Positions 24,944-33,932 of a DNA stretch of 64,000 nucleotides are shown here, in pieces; within the stretch, counting starts at the first letter, position 1, and every line of letters starts with the position of its first letter. The DNA is from Candidatus Micrarchaeaceae archaeon. Lineage in GTDB: Archaea; Micrarchaeota; Micrarchaeia; Micrarchaeales; Micrarchaeaceae. The position numbers and the translations under genes are program-made. The notes beneath the pieces were generated by a model. That model was not told where the DNA came from. It worked only from the letters and a program-made list of their open reading frames with translations, and made no database searches. The DNA lies in NCBI GenBank assembly GCA_027310825.1, contig DAIDAC010000003.1, positions 43,332 to 107,331 on the forward strand, read 5' to 3'.

Positions 24944-25390
24944 CTATTTACCTAGGTTATCCAACAAGATGTTCAACCTTTTGTCTACTTCCTTTATGCC
25001 ATGGTGCTCTCGCGGAAGGTTATTGAGAGTTATGCTCTTAAACCTTTTTGCGATGTCCTTCGCGGTCTGATGAAGCTCCTTTAGCCCTTCTGCCTTGACT
25101 TTGTAATGTCCCTTCAGCTGTCTTATCACCAGTTCGCTGTCGGAATAAAGCTCCACGTCTACCTCATCGGGCTTGTATCGCTCCGCGCACCACTTTAGCG
25201 CAAGGATCACAGCGGTGTACTCGGCGAAGTTGTTCGTCTTTATGCCGTTGTAGACCTCTTTTTCCTCTGCTACGTTGCCCCTAGCGTCGTATATCCTGTA
25301 GCCTGACGCGCTCGGTCCCGGGTTTCCGCGTGCAGCGCCGTCGGTATAGATCACAAGCTTTACCAGAAGAACACCAAAAGAGATTTGCAA
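24944..25390 (-). CDS. rnhA: Ribonuclease HI
   Basis: RNase HI cleaves RNA in RNA-DNA hybrids. This 148-residue archaeal type has the acidic residues in IYTDGAARGNPGPSASGY (D), NNFAEYTAVILAL (E) and ELYSDSELVIRQL (D). The basic protrusion of the bacterial enzyme is absent. The final motif reads REHHGIKEVDKRLN, giving the last D. The true start may be an internal codon close to KLVIYTDG, since the first 9 residues have no counterpart. It precedes the HD gene. Confidence 0.85.
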   Translation of the reverse strand: MQISFGVLLVKLVIYTDGAARGNPGPSASGYRIYDARGNVAEEKEVYNGIKTNNFAEYTAVILALKWCAERYKPDEVDVELYSDSELVIRQLKGHYKVKAEGLKELHQTAKDIAKRFKSITLNNLPREHHGIKEVDKRLNILLDNLGK

Positions 25391-25433
25391 GCAATCTTTA
25401 TTAATGCAGCAGACTCAAGTTTAGCGTGGTCAC

Positions 25434-26420
25434 TTGGCCTATGAAAATCTAAAGGCGATAGTGCTCGTCGGAGGTCTTGGCACAAGGCTCAGGCCGATTA
25501 CGCACACAGTCCCAAAACAGCTCATCAGCATAGCCGGCCAGCCAGTCCTCTATCACGTATTCGACATGATGCCTAGGGCAGTGAAGGAGATAACGATAGC
25601 ATGCGGATACAAAGCCGATTATGTTATAAACTACATCAAAGAGCATCCTTACAGAATACCTATCAAAGTCGTAAGAGAAGAGACGCAGCTCGGCACAGCC
25701 GGCGCGATGCTCAACGCAGTTTCAGGGGCATCGGATCCTGTCGTCGTCGTAAACGGCGACCTTATCTCTGGAGTGGACATGGAAGCAATGCTCAAGCAAC
25801 ACGAGGAGAGAAAGGCGTACGGGACTATGAGCCTGATAGAAGTCGAAGACCCAAGCGCATACGGAGTTGCAGCGCTCGACAATGACGACAGAATAATGGA
25901 GTTCGTGGAGAAACCGAAGAGAGAAGATGCGCCTTCACGTTGGGTGAACGCAGGGGCATCAATATGGAGCAAAGACGTCTTCAATGCAATCCCTTCTGGA
26001 AGAGAGGTTTCATTCGAGAGAGAAATACTGCCAAAGCTCCTTGAGAAGCCGATCTACGGATTCAAGTTCAATGCGTTTTGGGAAGATGCAGGCACACCGG
26101 AGCGCATGCTAAACTCGCAGAAAATAGTTTTCGACAACAAGAAGGTTCCAAGATTCGCGGATGTGGAGGGCGCAAAGATAATCCCTCCGGTCGCAGTTGG
26201 CAGAAACTGCAAGGCTTCGGGCGCATCAATTGGCGAATACGTCACAATCGGCGACAACGTGACAATCGGAAACAACTGCATAATCGAAGACTCGATAGTG
26301 CTTGATGACGTCACGATCGGCGAGAACTCTGTTGTATTGCACTCGATTGTCGGAAAAGGAACAGTGATCCCTTCAAACACCAGGCTTGACAGCAAATGCA
26401 TTGCAAACGAAGGGAAGTAG
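25434..26420 (+). CDS. Sugar-1-phosphate nucleotidyltransferase
   Basis: This enzyme activates a hexose-1-phosphate with NTP (glucose or mannose type). The catalytic signature is IVLVGGLGTRLRPITHTVPK near residues 9-28, followed by GQPVLYHVFDM, a VVVNGDLIS metal site, and FVEKPKR. The C-terminal quarter (245-320) is a left-handed beta-helix of hexapeptides (TIGDNVTIGNN, VTIGENSVVLHS). Start is TTG 25434. It would supply NDP-sugars to the epimerases and glycosyltransferases further right. Confidence 0.88.
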   Translation: MAYENLKAIVLVGGLGTRLRPITHTVPKQLISIAGQPVLYHVFDMMPRAVKEITIACGYKADYVINYIKEHPYRIPIKVVREETQLGTAGAMLNAVSGASDPVVVVNGDLISGVDMEAMLKQHEERKAYGTMSLIEVEDPSAYGVAALDNDDRIMEFVEKPKREDAPSRWVNAGASIWSKDVFNAIPSGREVSFEREILPKLLEKPIYGFKFNAFWEDAGTPERMLNSQKIVFDNKKVPRFADVEGAKIIPPVAVGRNCKASGASIGEYVTIGDNVTIGNNCIIEDSIVLDDVTIGENSVVLHSIVGKGTVIPSNTRLDSKCIANEGK

Positions 26421-26457
26421 TTAAATAATCCTGTTTTCAAGTATTGTTGGTGAGGTT

Positions 26458-27060
26458 TTGGCGGACTACACCGACGACCAAGGAATTCAGCTTGTTAGAG
26501 CGGCACGCAGCAGCATCGAACTTCAGATAAGAAGCCCGTTCTTCAATCCAAAAATGGTGTCGGACAGCCTGGAGCAGATAAACGGCAACGACATCGTGTC
26601 GATCAAGATAATACATCACCCAACAAAGACGCTTAGGAGCTTTTTCACAACAGAGCACAAAAAGGACAGCATAGTCCACAGCGTGATAAATGCTGCTCTC
26701 ACAGCCGCATTCAAGAATCCAAACACCATTCCTATGTCTGAGAAAGAGCTAGACGAACATGTGATACGGCTCGACATACTTGCTGAGCCTGTCCTCATGG
26801 AAGGAAGTTACGTCTCACGGCTCAAGAGCTTCGAGCTTGGAAAGCACGGCATAATTGTAGAATACGGGTCGCACAAAAGCATGCTGCTGCCGAGCTATGC
26901 AACCGACAGAAGGATAGACAAGAGCACATTCATGGGAGACGCGTGCGAAGCTGCAGGGCTTCCAAGGAATTATTGGAAGCAACCAAACGTCAAGATCTAC
27001 AAGTTCGACACGCAGACGTTTGCAGAGGAGAATCCAAACGGAAATGTGTCACGAATATAA
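26458..27060 (+). CDS. AMMECR1 domain protein
   Basis: AMMECR1 proteins are conserved in archaea and eukaryotes; the function is unknown, with a link to metal-dependent radical chemistry when paired with Memo. This 200-residue copy has the domain landmarks LDILAEPVLMEG (family: vsvLspPepi), HGIIVEYGSHKSMLLPSYA, TFMGDACEAAGLPRNYWKQP and VKIYKFDTQTFAEENPNG. Start is TTG 26458. Memo is not adjacent. It lies between the nucleotidyltransferase and ubiD, all in the same direction. Confidence 0.85.
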   Translation: MADYTDDQGIQLVRAARSSIELQIRSPFFNPKMVSDSLEQINGNDIVSIKIIHHPTKTLRSFFTTEHKKDSIVHSVINAALTAAFKNPNTIPMSEKELDEHVIRLDILAEPVLMEGSYVSRLKSFELGKHGIIVEYGSHKSMLLPSYATDRRIDKSTFMGDACEAAGLPRNYWKQPNVKIYKFDTQTFAEENPNGNVSRI

Positions 27061-27093
27061 ATAACAGTGCCGTATAATCCTTAAGGGGGTAAA

Positions 27094-28515
27094 TTGACTA
27101 ATGATCTTCCTAGTTACATAAAGTATCTGGACTCAAAAGACCGACTTATCGACGTCAAAAGGACTGTCAGCCCAGAGCTCGAGATAACCGCTTTTACAGA
27201 CAAGGCAAACCGAGTGAGCAGGCACGAAAGCAAGGCACTTCTTTTCAGCGACGTTCTCGGCTATGACATACCTGTAGTTACAAACCTTTTCGGGTCGTCC
27301 AGTTCGCTGCAAGAGCTTTTCGGAAGCACATATGCGAAGGAACTACTGTCAAACATAAGCGCGATAAAGTCTCAGAAGGCAGGGCTGCCGCTGATCAAGA
27401 GCGCAAAGATGCTGATGAGTTCGAAGCCGAAGGTCGTCGCTTTCCAAAACGGCAAATACCAAAGGCTAAAGAGCCTTGACGAACTTCCGATTCTGAAAGT
27501 GTGGCCAAACGACGCAGGGAAATTCATAACACAAGGACTTGTAATAACCGAAAGCCCGAAGGACCAGACTCCTAACATAGGAATATACAGAATGCAGGTT
27601 TTCGACGGAGAAACGACAGGAATGCACTGGCAGGCGCAGAAAGGAGGCGCGATCCACGCGCAAGAGGCAAAGGAGAGAGGTGCGCTTCTAAACGTAAGCG
27701 TTGCAATCGGCTCGGATCCACTCAATGTTGTATCTGCAGTGACCCCGCTTCCTCCGGGAATGAACGAATTCTCCTTTTCTGGAGTGATTAGAGGCTCGAG
27801 CACAGTGCTGATGAAGAATGGAAAGTATCCTGCGGTGCCTGCGAACTCAGAAATAATAATCAACGGCAAGGTGGACCCGAACGAACTTCGCATGGAAGGG
27901 CCATTTGGAGACCATACTGGTTACTACTCGATAGCAGAAAAGTATCCGGTGTTCCATGTCGAGTCAATCTATGCAAAGAAGAAACCGATATACGCCGCTA
28001 GTGTTGTCGGTTTCCCATGGCATGAAGACGCAGTCATCGGCCAATTCGTCTTCGACTTCATGAAGCCGCTCATCAAATCGCTCAACGAAAGCATCGTCGA
28101 CATCTACCTTCCTCCTGAAGGGATCTTCACGAACATGTGCTTCGTGTCGATCAAGAAGCGATTTCCCGGCGAGGCGAAGAAGGTCATGTTCTCAATTCTG
28201 GGAATGGGACAGCTATCATTCACAAAGATACTCGTCGTGTTCGACGATGACATCAACATAAGAGACCTGAGTCAAGTAACTTGGGCGCTTGCAACGAGAA
28301 TCGATCCGCAACGCGACGTCCAGATAATCAAGGATGCCACTGCCGACTCTCTCGATCACACCACAGACCTTCCGGCGTTCGGCTCAAAGATGCTGATCGA
28401 CGCAACTAAGAAGACAAAGGCTGAAGGCTACACACGCGAGTGGCCTGAAACCATATCGCTTCCGAAAGAACTTGTAAACGAGGTAGAGAAGAAATGGGAC
28501 TCGTTGAAAAAATAA
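27094..28515 (+). CDS. ubiD: UbiD family decarboxylase
   Basis: UbiD enzymes decarboxylate aromatic or alpha,beta-unsaturated acids using prenylated FMN. The 473-residue protein has the N-terminal domain (LIDVKRTVSPELEITAFTDK), the metal and cofactor segment TGMHWQAQKGGAIHAQEAKE, GSDPLNVVSAVTPLPPGMNE, and the catalytic RMEGPFGDHTGYYS plus WHEDAVIG. Start is TTG 27094. It overlaps ubiA by 22 bases, which argues for a joint pathway, such as a quinone or a modified isoprenoid. UbiX, which makes the cofactor, is not in the window. Confidence 0.9.
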   Translation: MTNDLPSYIKYLDSKDRLIDVKRTVSPELEITAFTDKANRVSRHESKALLFSDVLGYDIPVVTNLFGSSSSLQELFGSTYAKELLSNISAIKSQKAGLPLIKSAKMLMSSKPKVVAFQNGKYQRLKSLDELPILKVWPNDAGKFITQGLVITESPKDQTPNIGIYRMQVFDGETTGMHWQAQKGGAIHAQEAKERGALLNVSVAIGSDPLNVVSAVTPLPPGMNEFSFSGVIRGSSTVLMKNGKYPAVPANSEIIINGKVDPNELRMEGPFGDHTGYYSIAEKYPVFHVESIYAKKKPIYAASVVGFPWHEDAVIGQFVFDFMKPLIKSLNESIVDIYLPPEGIFTNMCFVSIKKRFPGEAKKVMFSILGMGQLSFTKILVVFDDDINIRDLSQVTWALATRIDPQRDVQIIKDATADSLDHTTDLPAFGSKMLIDATKKTKAEGYTREWPETISLPKELVNEVEKKWDSLKK

Positions 28516-29345
28516 TCAACGTTCCTGGTCTGATAAAGATCGAGAACTCGCTGTTTGTGCTTCCGTTCACTTACATAGGCATGCTTTCTGCAGGCAGCGT
28601 GTCCGTTTTGCAGTTCGCCCTGATCACACTTGCGCTTATCACTGCGCGAGGATCCGCTTTTGCCGCAAACCGCTTTATAGGAAGGAGATTCGACGAAACC
28701 AATCCGAAGAAAAAGAATTGGAGCAGCGTGAAATTGTATTCGAAGTTTGAACTCGCAATCATATTCATTGCCTTTACAGTTGTCTTTTTTGCCTGTGCCG
28801 ACGTGCTGAACACTCTTGCACTTACGCTTGCGCCATTCGTCATTCTGATCATGGTTGCCGAGCCGTACGTAAAGAGGTACACTGCACACCGGCATCTTAC
28901 AATGGGGCTTGTCATCGGCCTTGGGATACTCGGAGGCTACATCGGAATAGCCGGATCATTTCCTACTCGGTGGGCGCTGTACGTCCTTCTTCTCGGCTAC
29001 ATGTGCTTCTCTGCAAGCAACGACATAATCTACACGCTCGGCCACGTCGACTTCGACAAGGCTAACGGCCTGAAGACATACCCTGTCGTCTACGGGAAGA
29101 AGATGGCGAACAAGATCTCGTTCTTCCTCCACATGTGGGCAGCCACGCTATTCGCATATTTCGGGCTTCTCATCGGCTCCGGGGCAATGATAGTCACTTC
29201 ACTTGTCATACTCTTCATCTTCATAGCAGAGCACAAAAGGCTCCTTGATGGAAGCCAAGAAGCCGCAGGCCTGGCATTCTTCAACTACAATGCGACTGTG
29301 TCAATGCTGATGCTGGCCGCGTTCGTAGGGTTCAGCATACTCTGA
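28494..29345 (+). CDS. ubiA: UbiA family prenyltransferase
   Basis: UbiA enzymes transfer a polyprenyl chain to an aromatic acceptor in the membrane. The 283-residue protein has about eight hydrophobic helices and the two Asp-rich motifs: ANRFIGRRFDETNPKKK near residue 60 and SNDIIYTLGHVDFDKANG near residue 165. The first has N-x3-G-R-x2-D, close to menaquinone/4-hydroxybenzoate types. It is coupled to ubiD by a 22-base overlap. Whether the product is a quinone cannot be told from this window. Confidence 0.87.
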   Translation: MGLVEKIINVPGLIKIENSLFVLPFTYIGMLSAGSVSVLQFALITLALITARGSAFAANRFIGRRFDETNPKKKNWSSVKLYSKFELAIIFIAFTVVFFACADVLNTLALTLAPFVILIMVAEPYVKRYTAHRHLTMGLVIGLGILGGYIGIAGSFPTRWALYVLLLGYMCFSASNDIIYTLGHVDFDKANGLKTYPVVYGKKMANKISFFLHMWAATLFAYFGLLIGSGAMIVTSLVILFIFIAEHKRLLDGSQEAAGLAFFNYNATVSMLMLAAFVGFSIL

Positions 29346-29390
29346 GCCAACGTAAGGCATTAAAATACTCACCGCTAAATGGTTTAGAAG

Positions 29391-29487
29391 GGGCCCGTAG
29401 CCCAGCTTGGTTAGAGCGTTCGACTGATATGGCTTTCAAAAGCCATTAGAAATCGAAAGGTCGGGAGTTCAAATCTCCCCGGGCCCA
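29391..29487 (+). tRNA. tRNA-Ile (GAT) with a 22-base intron
   Basis: Acceptor GGGCCCG pairs with CGGGCCC and the discriminator is A. The anticodon stem TTCGA/TCGAA holds the loop CTGATAA after splicing. The intron, 29430-29451, sits at the canonical place between A37 (29429) and A38 (29452). It folds with the flanks into ATGGCTTT-CAA-AAGCCAT, consistent with a bulge-helix-bulge. The T arm is GGGAG TTCAAAT CTCCC. The last base touches the stop codon of the convergent agmatinase gene. Confidence 0.92.
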
Positions 29488-30363
29488 TCACTTAAGAAAA
29501 GCGTATCCCAATGTCTGATAAATCAGCTTCGCTGCGAGGAAGTTCGGCGCAACCATTCCAGGAATAGGATTCAGCTCGTTCACGTCCATGCCGATGAGCT
29601 TTTTCTTCGCCAGCACACCTTTCATTATGCTCTTTAGCTGCGAGTAGCACATTCCGTCCGGTTCTGGTGTTCCTGTGCTCGGCATCTCGCTCGGGTCCAA
29701 GACGTCGAGGTCAAGCGTTATGTAAATGTTTTCCTTTGTGTTCTTTAGTATTGTGTCGATTATCTTTTTTCCGTCCATTCCTCTCATGTCCTTCAAGTAG
29801 AATATCTCTTTCTCGTGTTCGTGGGCGCTGTCCTTGTCTATGCTTCGCACACCAACGCTAAAGCAGCTCTTGCACATCTCTCTGATGCGAGCCATCACGC
29901 ACGCATGGCAGTACTTCGTGCTCATGAATTCGTCTCGTGAATCGGCGTGCGCGTCGAAGTGGAGAACGCTGAAGTCCTTGTACTTCTTCGCAATCGCCTT
30001 AACTGCTCCCACAGCTATGGTGTGCTCTCCTCCCAAAAGCAACGGCATCTTCCCATCTTCTAAGACTATCGACACCTCCTTTGCAATCCTGTTTACCATG
30101 CCTTCTGGGCTGTTGTAATCCGGAGCAATCTCGTCAAGCGTGAAAATGCCTATCTTGTCTGCTATCACTTCGTCGAACTCTTCGCTGTACAGCTCCAATG
30201 CTCTGCTTGCATCGATTATCGCCCTTGGCCCCTCTCTTGAGCCGACCTTGAACGTAGACGTCGAATCGTATGGAACAGGCAGCACCGCTACCTTTGCTGT
30301 CTTGTAATCCTGGCCCTCCAGGCCGAACAGATTGTAAGGTGCGGTTGTATTCAGCACAGCCAT
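29488..30363 (-). CDS. speB: Agmatinase/arginase family ureohydrolase
   Basis: Agmatinase splits agmatine into putrescine and urea with two manganese ions. The 291-residue protein has all metal motifs: LLLGGEHTIA (His), LHFDAHADSRDEF (D, H, D), and ITLDLDVLDPSEMPSTGTPE (D, D), plus the early VPYDSTSTFKVGSREGP loop. Archaeal homologues are usually agmatinases, but arginase or guanidinobutyrase cannot be ruled out. Its stop codon abuts the 3' end of tRNA-Ile with no spacer. Confidence 0.88.
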   Translation of the reverse strand: MAVLNTTAPYNLFGLEGQDYKTAKVAVLPVPYDSTSTFKVGSREGPRAIIDASRALELYSEEFDEVIADKIGIFTLDEIAPDYNSPEGMVNRIAKEVSIVLEDGKMPLLLGGEHTIAVGAVKAIAKKYKDFSVLHFDAHADSRDEFMSTKYCHACVMARIREMCKSCFSVGVRSIDKDSAHEHEKEIFYLKDMRGMDGKKIIDTILKNTKENIYITLDLDVLDPSEMPSTGTPEPDGMCYSQLKSIMKGVLAKKKLIGMDVNELNPIPGMVAPNFLAAKLIYQTLGYAFLK

Positions 30364-30414
30364 GACAAAGGCTTCGGTTTTCTAGTTTTTAAGGCTATCG
30401 CTGTGCCTGAAAAC

Positions 30415-30452
30415 AAAGAAAAAGAAAGAAAAAAAAAGAAAAACAAAAACGT
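30415..30452 (-). terminator. T-rich terminator of the small membrane protein gene
   Basis: On the minus strand the sequence after the stop at 30459 is an almost uninterrupted T run (TTTTTGTTTTTC, then TTTTTTTTTCTTTC). This is a strong archaeal-type terminator. Confidence 0.6.
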
Positions 30453-30458
30453 GTCGCT

Positions 30459-30833
30459 TTACATCATTTCCCACGATGCGCCTAGGTATGTCAGAACAAG
30501 TCCGACCATTGCCCAGAGGAACCATGATGTACCGCCAGTCAAGATTATGAACGTCATTCCGCCCCACATTACAAACTTCCATAGGACGTTGCTCATCATC
30601 TTGTCACCGCCCTTCGCCATGCCTGCTAGTCCGCCTAGCCCCATGAAGAAGAGGGTTATAGTGCTGAAGATTGCCGCAGCAACGACGAACGGCGCAAGGA
30701 ACTGCGCTGCGTTCAGCCATGCACTGCCAGACGCTCCGGCATTATACCAGCTGTATGCGACATAGAGGTACACTAGTGATCCAAGGAACACTAGGGCTGC
30801 CCCTGCTGTCATAGACGATTTTTTGGCCGCCAT
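30459..30833 (-). CDS. Small four-helix membrane protein
   Basis: About 124 residues from ATG 30833 (GTG 30842 is possible). Four hydrophobic segments: AGAALVFLGSLVYLYVAYSW, AQFLAPFVVAAAIFSTITLF joined to FMGLGGLAG, a third around WKFVMWGGMTFIILTG, and WFLWAMVGLVLTYLGASW. One short basic loop (KGGDK) lies between the second and third. No family is recognised. Its gene ends with a very strong T-run, suggesting high expression. Confidence 0.6.
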   Translation of the reverse strand: MAAKKSSMTAGAALVFLGSLVYLYVAYSWYNAGASGSAWLNAAQFLAPFVVAAAIFSTITLFFMGLGGLAGMAKGGDKMMSNVLWKFVMWGGMTFIILTGGTSWFLWAMVGLVLTYLGASWEMM

Positions 30834-31056
30834 TTCTATCACTTTATATAGACCCTCAATGGCAAGCTTTAAAAAGGTTCTCCCAGTCTTCGTAGGGAGT
30901 GAAATGGGGATAGGACAAACGACGTATTATTGAGTAGATGGCGACGTACGCTGCAGTCCAGTCCATCAACTTCCGTCGGCGGTGGGCTCAATGACTAAAG
31001 GATATTATTAAATATGTGGTGATTGCCATCTATCGTGCGACCAATCAAGTGTTTTT

Positions 31057-31977
31057 ATGGCAAGATTATTGGTAACGGGTTCGTCTGGCTTCATAGGTTC
31101 TGCGATATGTAGCGTAGCCCTCAGAAAAGGCTACGAAGTAGTTGGACTGTCGGACAAGGAACCGACTGTCAAAGGCATAGAAGCCATACAAGGCGATATC
31201 ACGCAGCCGGAATCAGTGAAGGATGCGATGCAGGGAGTCGATGCAGTGATACATCTCGCTGCAATAACAGTACAGAACGAATTCGAGAAGGATCCAAGGC
31301 GATGCCTCCAAATCAACGTTGACGGCTTTGCCAATGTGATCCAGCAAGCTAGCGAACAGGGAGTCCGTTTCCTCTATGCATCTTCGTCTTATGTTTATCC
31401 ATCAACAGATTTTTCTGAAACCGCTCCGATCGATATAAACCAGCAGCCGAACATATACGCAAGGACAAAGATAATGAACGAGATGATTGCAAATTTCTAT
31501 GCTGAATTGCATAGACTATCGAGTGGAGAGCGCGGCATAGCTTCTCTAGGCCTCAGGTTCTTCAACGTTTACGGGATAGGAGAGGCTACAAAAGGCCCAT
31601 ACACCAGCGTCATAAGCAAGTTCGCGGAGAACAAGGCAAAAGGGGAAAAGATAGAAGTCTACAGGGCCCTTTCCGGAGAAGGCGGAGCATCAAAGGACAT
31701 GGTGAACATAAAGGATGTAGCAGAGATAACAGTAAGGCTTCTCGAGACAAAGGAAACAGGAGTCATTAACGTAGGCACTGGGGTTGCCACGCCGTATTGG
31801 GACATAGCGCAGATGATCGATTCGGCAAACGCAGTGTGGGTCAAGAACCCGCTTAGCACTTACCAGACCTTCACAAAGGCAGACACTACAAAGCTAATGA
31901 GCGTGCTTGGCGGCTACAAATTCGTTTCGATAAAAGACGGAGTGGAGGAAATTCTCAGGCATAAGGGCTTGATATGA
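31057..31977 (+). CDS. NAD-dependent sugar-nucleotide epimerase/dehydratase
   Basis: First gene of the glycan locus. The 306-residue extended SDR has VTGSSGFIGSAICS at the N-terminus, LLYASSSYVY-type serine region (FLYASSSYVYPS), the catalytic YARTK in NIYARTKIMNEMI, and LRFFNVYGIG. It overlaps the next gene by 4 bases (ATGA), and the two share sequence along their length, as in YARTKIMNEMIANFY versus YAKTKMINEMIANSY, so they are tandem duplicates. Likely substrates are UDP- or GDP-sugars. Confidence 0.85.
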   Translation: MARLLVTGSSGFIGSAICSVALRKGYEVVGLSDKEPTVKGIEAIQGDITQPESVKDAMQGVDAVIHLAAITVQNEFEKDPRRCLQINVDGFANVIQQASEQGVRFLYASSSYVYPSTDFSETAPIDINQQPNIYARTKIMNEMIANFYAELHRLSSGERGIASLGLRFFNVYGIGEATKGPYTSVISKFAENKAKGEKIEVYRALSGEGGASKDMVNIKDVAEITVRLLETKETGVINVGTGVATPYWDIAQMIDSANAVWVKNPLSTYQTFTKADTTKLMSVLGGYKFVSIKDGVEEILRHKGLI

Positions 31978-33932
31978 CGAAGAAACTTTTCATAACAGGA
32001 ATATCCGGCTTCATAGGCCGCCACGTCGCAAAAGAGGCGGTCAACCGAGGCTATGAAGTAAGCGGAATGGACCTAAAGGAACTATTTCTAGAAAAGACAA
32101 AGATATACAAAGGAGACATAACCGACAAAGAAAGGGTAGCGCAGATTTTCAGCGAGGTTAAGCCTGATTATGTGATCCATCTCGCCGCAATAACAGCCAA
32201 CACGGAATTCAGGAAAATGCTGGAGGGAAGTTATCGCGTAAATGTAAACGGATTCATCAACGTCATAGAAGCTGCAGTGAAGAACGGCTGCAAGCGATTC
32301 GTATATGCATCGAGCTCTGCGGTCTACTTGGAGGGAAGCGACTACAGCGAGACGACAAAGCTCGACATCGACAAGCAGAAGAACCACTACGCAAAGACGA
32401 AGATGATAAACGAGATGATTGCGAACTCTTACGAGGACATTTACAAAATGAAGACGATCGGCCTCAGGTTCTTCAACACCTACGGACCGACAGGAGAGGA
32501 AAAGGGAGACACTGCAAACATAGTCAACATGTTCATGAAGGCGAAGCGTGACGGAAAGCCGTTGGTCATCTACGGAGACGGAAAGCAGGCGCGCGACATG
32601 ATCTACATAGACGACGCTGTGAACATCGCGCTAGGAATACTTGAAAACGGCACAGAGAGCGTCTACAACGTCGGATCAGGAACTGCAGTCAGCTTCAAAA
32701 GGATAGCAGAACTAGTCGACAAAAACCACATCCAGTACATCCCGAATCCATTGCCTACAAACCAGTATCAATACTACACACAGGCAAACACAAAGAGAAC
32801 GCTCTCGCTTTTCAAGAACTACAAGTTTACGCCGATCGAAGAAGGAGTGAAACGATCAGACTTCATAAGAGTGGCGGTTCTCAGCATAGCAAGAGAAATC
32901 CCTGGATTCAGGAACGACTTCTCCGAATATGCAGAAAACCTGGCGAAGAACCTGCAGTCGACAGTAACCGGAAGAGTCGATCTGATCCACGCGCTCGGAA
33001 AGCTGAAGCAGAACGATGCGGCAAGCCTTATCTATCTCAACACACTGTTCAAGAGGAAGGTAAAGGAGCTTGCTGGCAAGGACTATGACGTAATTCACAT
33101 AACCAATCAAGAAATGGGATTCGCAGCAAGGATACTCAAGACTGCGAAGATAAGGGCGAAGGTCGTAGTAACTGTGCACGATGTAGTTAGGCTAGAGAAG
33201 AATTACCACCATGGAGCAATGCAGAGGATGTATGACAAAGTGGTGAAGTCGAACATAGAAGATGCGCTGCAGTACTCAGATTTCGTTGTTTTCAATTCTG
33301 AACAAACACAGAAAGAACTAGCAGCGAAGGCAAATCTCGCGAAGCCTTGGAAGGTAATCCCGCTCGGAATTCCTGACAAGATCGCGTTGTACCCATCGCA
33401 GAAGAAAGAAGGTAATGGCAAGTTCAATGTCGGCTATCTTGATGCGCTTGTGCAGCACAAGAATCCGATCTTTGTGCTCAAGACGGCAAAGCACGCTGGC
33501 GACGGATTCCACTTTATGATATATGGAGAAGGACCAGAGCATTCGTCTCTCGCAAAGTACAAGAGCGAAAACAATCTCGGCAACGTTACATTCAAGAAGT
33601 TTGACGGCAGCGAAGAGATAGTCGGCATATACGACTCATTCGACTCTATGATTGTGCCGAGCCAGTCTGAAGGATTCGGAGTCCAGATAATCGAGGCGCA
33701 GGCCAGGGGAATTCCTGTTATAATCTGCAAGGGAAGCAAGATTCCAGAAGAGGTGAGAAAGAACTGCATAGAAGCTTCAGACGAAGTGGATGCAGCGCGG
33801 ATACTCAACGGGCTGAAGGCAAACGGCGTCAATGCAAAGGAAAGGAACAAGCGAATCTCATATGCAAAAGGATTCACATGGAGCGAGACTGCAAAGAAGA
33901 CTGTAGACCTGTACCGCAGCATAGTCGGTTAA
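31974..33932 (+). CDS. Fusion of sugar-nucleotide epimerase and GT4 glycosyltransferase
   Basis: The 652-residue chain consists of two enzymes in one frame. Residues 1-292 are an extended SDR (ITGISGFIGRHV; YAKTKMINEM; LRFFNTYGPTGEE), paralogous to the gene before it. From about residue 296 (FIRVAVLSIAREIPGFRNDF) a GT4 glycosyltransferase begins: DVIHITNQEMGFAARILK, VTVHDVVRLEKNYHHGAM, and the GT4 C-terminal signature DSMIVPSQSEGFGVQIIEAQ. The second half resembles the separate glycosyltransferase at 35170, including QEMGFAARIL versus QELGSAARIL. The join has no linker. It could be a true bifunctional enzyme or a gene fused by loss of a stop codon. Confidence 0.85.
   Translation: MTKKLFITGISGFIGRHVAKEAVNRGYEVSGMDLKELFLEKTKIYKGDITDKERVAQIFSEVKPDYVIHLAAITANTEFRKMLEGSYRVNVNGFINVIEAAVKNGCKRFVYASSSAVYLEGSDYSETTKLDIDKQKNHYAKTKMINEMIANSYEDIYKMKTIGLRFFNTYGPTGEEKGDTANIVNMFMKAKRDGKPLVIYGDGKQARDMIYIDDAVNIALGILENGTESVYNVGSGTAVSFKRIAELVDKNHIQYIPNPLPTNQYQYYTQANTKRTLSLFKNYKFTPIEEGVKRSDFIRVAVLSIAREIPGFRNDFSEYAENLAKNLQSTVTGRVDLIHALGKLKQNDAASLIYLNTLFKRKVKELAGKDYDVIHITNQEMGFAARILKTAKIRAKVVVTVHDVVRLEKNYHHGAMQRMYDKVVKSNIEDALQYSDFVVFNSEQTQKELAAKANLAKPWKVIPLGIPDKIALYPSQKKEGNGKFNVGYLDALVQHKNPIFVLKTAKHAGDGFHFMIYGEGPEHSSLAKYKSENNLGNVTFKKFDGSEEIVGIYDSFDSMIVPSQSEGFGVQIIEAQARGIPVIICKGSKIPEEVRKNCIEASDEVDAARILNGLKANGVNAKERNKRISYAKGFTWSETAKKTVDLYRSIVG

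Noticed and set aside
30843..31056. Possible small RNA before the first epimerase gene
   Set aside because: CTCCC/GGGAG and GATGG/CCATC pairings exist but are short and scattered. No box C/D or H/ACA, SRP or RNase P signature is visible, so I do not list it.
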